A program made the translations under genes and the position numbers. A stretch of 64,000 nucleotides of DNA. It comes from an uncultured Eubacteriales bacterium. Lineage in GTDB: Bacteria; Bacillota; Clostridia; Oscillospirales; CAG-272. The stretch lies in assembly GCA_900542425.1 (NCBI GenBank), contig UQNQ01000007.1, positions 11,370-75,369 on the forward strand. Reading direction: 5' to 3'. The notes beneath the pieces were generated by a model. That model ran no database searches, was not told the DNA's origin, and was given only the letters and a program-made list of their open reading frames with translations. Position 1 is the first letter of the stretch. The number at the start of each line of letters is the position of its first letter. Shown piece by piece: positions 60,549 through 64,000 of this stretch.

Positions 60549-61658
60549 TCATATGCCTATCGCCGCCATAATCGAAAGCGAAAGAACAAAAAACACCGCT
60601 GAAATTGACATAACGGCCGCTGTATATCCCAGAAAAGAAGCAATTTCCGATATCAGCTTTCCTTCCGGACCAAGCCCTAAAATTCCGGAACATACCGACA
60701 AAAGTTCAAGGAACAGTTTGTGCATAAGAAGTCTGATAACCGGAAGTGCCGCCAAAAGACACACGGTCACAGCTCCGATGACGCCTGTTGCCGCTTTGAT
60801 GGTTCCCACGCCTCCGGCGATAGTTGAAAGTGCTTCATTGACTGCACTTCCCACAACCGGAATAAAGCTTCCCACCGCAAATTTAATTCCTTTGAGTGCA
60901 AGACTGTCTGCACTCTTCGAAATAATTCCCTGAAAAGCAAGTACTGCGGAAAGGCAGAGAGCAACAAATCCGAAAATATAGGTAATGATTTTTTTGATGA
61001 TCGGTGTGATTCCACCGATTCCCGTAACTCCGAATACAGAGGAAACCGCGGAAAGACACAAACAAAGACGAATCAAAGGAAACAGCACTCCCGAACAAAT
61101 TGCACCAAGAACAGTAAGCGCAGTTGATATTACGCCTGACATGACGGCTGCGGAATTAACATTTCCCCCAGCAATCATTAGCGCTGTCATTGTCGGCGTT
61201 ACTGCCGACATAAAAGTTGAAAGCGTGTCAATGAAGGATTCCGCCAATGAAAAAGCCGTTTCCGTTACAGAAAAAACCGCAGTGCAGATACAGAGCATGC
61301 CGACAAGTTCAAGCGCCGTTTTCATTCCTGAAAGCGTAACGGTATCCCGCAGCGCACGCAAACAGGCAGCAATGATAAGAAGTCCGAGAAGAACGGCAAA
61401 ATTTTTGCTCGCCTCCGGCGCTGCCGAAGCGATAAGTTTCAAAAAAGTTTCGGAAAAATAAGAAAAATCAAATGCCTGATAGATTTCCGAAGCATCGATA
61501 TCAAAAACATCCTCCGGCAAATATTCTTCGATTTCCCCAGGGACCGTGATATCAATTTTATTTTCATCTTCATCCGTCGTTCCACCTGCCGCACAGAGTC
61601 GGATATTTCCAAACACAATCAGCAATACCGATATGGCGGTTATCAAAAGGCGCTTCAT
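60549..61658 (-). CDS. spoIIIAE: Stage III sporulation protein AE
   Basis: The 369-residue polytopic protein has a signal-like start (about 5-25) and about eight membrane helices, with VGTIKAATGVIGAVTVCLLAALPVI and GGNVNSAAVMSGVISTALTVLG typical of SpoIIIAE. It is the largest membrane subunit of the channel complex. The ATG overlaps the stop of a 26-codon frame upstream (ATGA), and a GAGG site lies inside that frame. Confidence 0.93.
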   Translation of the reverse strand: MKRLLITAISVLLIVFGNIRLCAAGGTTDEDENKIDITVPGEIEEYLPEDVFDIDASEIYQAFDFSYFSETFLKLIASAAPEASKNFAVLLGLLIIAACLRALRDTVTLSGMKTALELVGMLCICTAVFSVTETAFSLAESFIDTLSTFMSAVTPTMTALMIAGGNVNSAAVMSGVISTALTVLGAICSGVLFPLIRLCLCLSAVSSVFGVTGIGGITPIIKKIITYIFGFVALCLSAVLAFQGIISKSADSLALKGIKFAVGSFIPVVGSAVNEALSTIAGGVGTIKAATGVIGAVTVCLLAALPVIRLLMHKLFLELLSVCSGILGLGPEGKLISEIASFLGYTAAVMSISAVFFVLSLSIMAAIGI

Positions 61659-61735
61659 CTTTTATCCGCCTCATTGCCGGCAAAAAAAGTTTTGGTGAAA
61701 AACAAATCAAAAAAGTCGCATCTTCTCTTTTTCAC
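61655..61735 (-). CDS. Candidate 26-residue small protein or leader peptide before spoIIIAE
   Basis: A GTG start with GGGGGAG six bases upstream opens a frame of 26 codons, MKKRRCDFFDLFFTKTFFAG then NEADKR, whose TGA overlaps the spoIIIAE ATG. The product would be basic and aromatic. It occupies the unusual 124-base gap between AD and AE and may couple their translation. Evidence is the ribosome site and overlap only. Confidence 0.4.
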   Translation of the reverse strand: MKKRRCDFFDLFFTKTFFAGNEADKR

Positions 61736-61782
61736 ATCAATCTCCCCCTTTAAAGCACACATCCGGCAGTTTTCTGCCATCA

Positions 61783-62169
61783 TCATCCGGCAAGAAAATC
61801 CGCGATAAGCTCAAGCAGTGTTTTCAGAATCGGAATAGCAAGCAATAAAATAATGATTTTTGCAGCAAACTCTACTTTCGAAGCAATCGCTGTCTCTCCG
61901 CTGTCTCGGCAAATATCCGCTGTTGTCTGAGCAAGAATACCAATGCCGAGCGATTTTAGAATCACCGAGGAATAAAGGGAAAAACCGGTGCTGTCAGTCA
62001 TATCCTGTATGTAACCGATCACGGATGACAATTCCAAAACGGCAGCGGCAAGCAAAATAAGTCCGGTCAATATGCCCGCCAGCATTGCATATTCGGGACG
62101 AATCGTTCGCAGAACCATGACTGCTGTCAACCCTATGACAGCAATTCCGCATATCTCAACGATATTCAC
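61783..62169 (-). CDS. spoIIIAD: Stage III sporulation protein AD
   Basis: The 128-residue protein has four membrane helices (for example IVEICGIAVIGLTAVMVLRTI and AMLAGILTGLILLAAAVLELS) with SVILKSLGIGILAQTTADICRDSGE in between, the signature of SpoIIIAD. It overlaps spoIIIAC by four bases. A GGCAG/CTGCC mini-hairpin follows the stop. Confidence 0.93.
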   Translation of the reverse strand: MNIVEICGIAVIGLTAVMVLRTIRPEYAMLAGILTGLILLAAAVLELSSVIGYIQDMTDSTGFSLYSSVILKSLGIGILAQTTADICRDSGETAIASKVEFAAKIIILLLAIPILKTLLELIADFLAG

Positions 62170-62369
62170 AAGCCGAAAATGCTTTTCACAGAATCGAAAA
62201 GCCCCCCCATTTCACGCACAAGCATGAAAAGCACGATGATAATACCCGATATGGATACCAGCATTGCCTGTTCATCCCTTCCGGATTTACTTAAGATCTG
62301 ATAAGCAATGGTCACAAGAATCCCGATCCCCGCGACCTTGAGTATAAGCTCTGTATTCATTTTTGCCAT
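62166..62369 (-). CDS. spoIIIAC: Stage III sporulation protein AC
   Basis: The 67-residue protein has two membrane helices (about 6-25 and 32-52) with LILKVAGIGILVTIAYQILSKSGRDEQAM, the conserved SpoIIIAC core. It is the smallest subunit of the complex, and its gene precedes spoIIIAD with a four-base overlap. Confidence 0.93.
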   Translation of the reverse strand: MAKMNTELILKVAGIGILVTIAYQILSKSGRDEQAMLVSISGIIIVLFMLVREMGGLFDSVKSIFGL

Positions 62370-62423
62370 GATTCCTTTCTTCTCGATTTCCCCAAACTAT
62401 CAGTACTTATTGTCATACTAAAA

Positions 62424-62930
62424 TCAGATAACCAAAATAGCAATGGCAGCACCAACAGTAAAACCGATGGTTCTATACAGCTTAATATTTTTCTGCATTT
62501 CATCTTTTTGCTTTTCTGTTTCTGCTGTCATCGCCTTGATATAATAGTCAAAATTTTTTATCTGAAGCTGCTCGTTGCTCTTTCCGACGCACGCGCCGAA
62601 TGCTTTTACGATTTCATATTGAGATTTACTCAGTTTGATTTCTGAGCGGCATTCCTCAAGCGCCGCTTGCCATGCATCAAAATAGACCTCGTCATTTTCA
62701 TGAGAGGAAAGAGCCGCAAGAAAACCAGTTTGAGCCAAAACATCATTTTCAAAAGACTGATAAATACGCTTCGTTGGCGCAAGGAAAAAACCGACTTGAT
62801 TTTTTACATACTCAAACAGCTCCAAAAAAGCCTCGCACTGTGCTGTCCGTTCCCGTTCCTTCTTACCGGCAAAAATTCCGATCAGAAAAGAAGTCAAAAA
62901 ACACAGTACCGCACCGACCAGCTTTATCAT
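62424..62930 (-). CDS. spoIIIAB: Stage III sporulation protein AB
   Basis: The 168-residue protein has an N-terminal membrane helix (about 4-22), a soluble helical domain (about 30-145, with ECRSEIKLSKSQYEIVKAFG) and a C-terminal membrane helix (about 150-168). The layout resembles GspF-like type II secretion proteins, as known for SpoIIIAB. It lies between AA and AC in the canonical order. Confidence 0.9.
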   Translation of the reverse strand: MIKLVGAVLCFLTSFLIGIFAGKKERERTAQCEAFLELFEYVKNQVGFFLAPTKRIYQSFENDVLAQTGFLAALSSHENDEVYFDAWQAALEECRSEIKLSKSQYEIVKAFGACVGKSNEQLQIKNFDYYIKAMTAETEKQKDEMQKNIKLYRTIGFTVGAAIAILVI

Positions 62931-62977
62931 AAACAGAAATCCTTTCCATTTTCATTCTTCAATTTGCCGCATCTCTC

Positions 62978-63892
62978 TCATGCTCCCTTTTCCGTGTCAA
63001 ACACGGTATAATCGAACCGTCCGGACCCCGGTGCACGTGAAATTCCGATATAATACCGAAAGATATGACTGTCATACAACGTTTTCATATTAGGACGTTT
63101 TATCAGCCTGTCAAAAGAATCAGCATGTGCTGTTGCAATCAAAGGGACTCCGCTGTTCTGTGCGGACAGAATTGCCTTTGCTTCTTCAAGCGTACCGATC
63201 TCATCACAAATAATCGCCTCAGGAGACATCGTTCTTGTTGCAATTTCAATGCCTTTCGCACGCGGATATCCGACTAAGACATCAGCAATAGAATCAGAAA
63301 ACAAAGATCGGATATAGATTTCCGCCCGCGTATCCACAATTGAAATGCGTCGCGCAGATTTGCCGGTTGAAAGAATCCTCGCAAGATCCCGAACAAGCGT
63401 CGTTTTTCCAACATTCGGCGGCGAATAAAATAGCGTACTGCAAATTCTTCCTCCGTCATAAACATATTTCATGGCAGCAGTGCCTACCCCAGTTACCACA
63501 TGAGGCAAACGAATGGACAAGGAAGAAATTCCGTACACATTTTTTATCGTTTCGCTGTCTCCGCCTGCCCGTCCGACAATACCGATTCGATAGCCGTTCT
63601 CAAGAGAAACGAATCCTTCGCGAATCGTTTCACTGTATGTATGCACTGAATCCTCGCAAAGTCTCTGTAGTGTTCCTAAAACCTCAGCTTCGCTGCATAT
63701 CACAAATTTTCCTTCAAAAAGGACAACATTCCGGTCAAGGTATGTGACTGATATCGGCGCATTGGCACGCAGCCGAATTTCAGAAAGATAGTTATCGTTT
63801 CCTGACAACTCTTCGGCAAAACGCCCTACGGCAGAGGAGACCTTTTCAGGCAAATACTTTAAAATTCGAAGCAATTCGGGACAAATCTGCAA
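62978..63892 (-). CDS. spoIIIAA: Stage III sporulation protein AA (secretion-type ATPase)
   Basis: The 304-residue ATPase has Walker A YSPPNVGKTTLVRDLARIL (about 158-176) and Walker B EAIICDEIGTLEEAKAIL (about 232-249), followed by IATAHADSFDRLIKRP. The fold is that of GspE-like AAA+ proteins, proposed to power the channel. The start is a TTG at 63892 with an AGGAGGAAG site upstream. It is the first gene of the operon, consistent with a promoter just upstream. Confidence 0.93.
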   Translation of the reverse strand: MQICPELLRILKYLPEKVSSAVGRFAEELSGNDNYLSEIRLRANAPISVTYLDRNVVLFEGKFVICSEAEVLGTLQRLCEDSVHTYSETIREGFVSLENGYRIGIVGRAGGDSETIKNVYGISSLSIRLPHVVTGVGTAAMKYVYDGGRICSTLFYSPPNVGKTTLVRDLARILSTGKSARRISIVDTRAEIYIRSLFSDSIADVLVGYPRAKGIEIATRTMSPEAIICDEIGTLEEAKAILSAQNSGVPLIATAHADSFDRLIKRPNMKTLYDSHIFRYYIGISRAPGSGRFDYTVFDTEKGA

Positions 63893-63926
63893 ACCTTCTC
63901 TTCCTCCTCTCTACGCTTGTACTACA

Positions 63927-63955
63927 TTTATATTGTCTTGTCCGTCAAAATATAC
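63927..63955 (-). promoter_or_regulatory. Candidate SigE promoter of the spoIIIA operon
   Basis: On the minus strand GTATATT (63949-63955), 14 bases, AATATAAA (63927-63934). This matches the ATATT part of the -35 and five of eight bases of the -10 of mother-cell SigE promoters. The operon is SigE-controlled in Bacillus; here the match is partial. Confidence 0.45.
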
Positions 63956-63982
63956 GAAATCAGAAAAAATAAAAAAGGGCGC

Positions 63983-64000
63983 TGCCGCAAAAAAGCGGCA
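63983..64000 (-). terminator. Terminator hairpin at the right edge, probably for the gene beyond the window
   Basis: TGCCGC and GCGGCA with a 6-base loop, followed on the minus strand by GCGCCC and six T. The outer arm may extend past the window. Confidence 0.6.

Overview
The window looks like the chromosome of an endospore-forming, low-to-moderate GC Firmicute of class Clostridia, probably a gut commensal. Signs of this are a complete spoIIIA operon, CotF-like coat proteins, a SpoVB-type flippase, an HrcA/CIRCE-controlled heat-shock operon, AGGAGG-type ribosome binding sites and a series of Ser/Thr/Glu-rich lipoproteins. No tRNA, rRNA, CRISPR array or transposase was recognised.

Region 1 (1 to about 24.5 kb, nearly all on the minus strand) is one end of an integrative conjugative element. 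Reading in transcription order from high to low coordinates it carries two small excisionase-like proteins next to a putative attachment region, three early or unknown proteins, and then the transfer operon. That operon encodes a VirB2-like pilin, a VirB6/TrbL channel protein, an NlpC/P60-3D peptidoglycan hydrolase, PrgI (VirB3-like), the VirB4 ATPase, three uncharacterised proteins, the VirD4 coupling protein and an S1-domain protein. A surface module follows: a lipoprotein, a 1415-residue sortase-anchored pilin-like adhesin, a small membrane protein, a zinc-ribbon protein, a sigma factor and a truncated signal peptidase I. Relaxase, integrase and sortase genes are not in the window and presumably lie beyond position 1. 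Hairpins resembling intrinsic terminators recur just upstream of start codons throughout the element, in several places with no room for a promoter in between, so expression appears to depend on read-through.

Region 2 (24.5 to 40 kb, minus strand) is core chromosome: lysS, greA, a PDZ/S41 protease, a CdaR/PucR-type regulator, a membrane protein, then rsmE and prmA downstream of hrcA-grpE-dnaK-dnaJ, then tcdA and typA.

Region 3 (40 to 52.4 kb) is a mixed segment of secreted and envelope proteins. It holds three lipoproteins, two CotF-like proteins, a YitT-family protein, SpoVB, a LamG-esterase lipoprotein, an M6-type metalloprotease, and a divergently transcribed trypsin-like protease followed by an Ig-like lipoprotein.

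Region 4 (52.4 to 58.7 kb, plus strand) has an RsuA/RluB pseudouridine synthase, Tex, an MsmK/UgpC-type sugar ABC ATPase, a LURP-one protein and a family 4 glycosidase. Region 5 (58.8 kb to the end, minus strand) is spoIIIAA to spoIIIAH, the mother-cell half of the feeding-tube channel, with a possible SigE promoter upstream.

The observations most worth checking are: the repeated hairpin-before-start architecture of the conjugative element, including two leaders with near-consensus promoters; an in-frame amber codon cutting its zinc-ribbon gene; three copies of a 10-mer at the probable attachment end; a one-base frame offset between the ribosome binding site/ATG and the body of the trypsin-like protease; and a perfect 21-bp inverted repeat upstream of the CdaR-type regulator.
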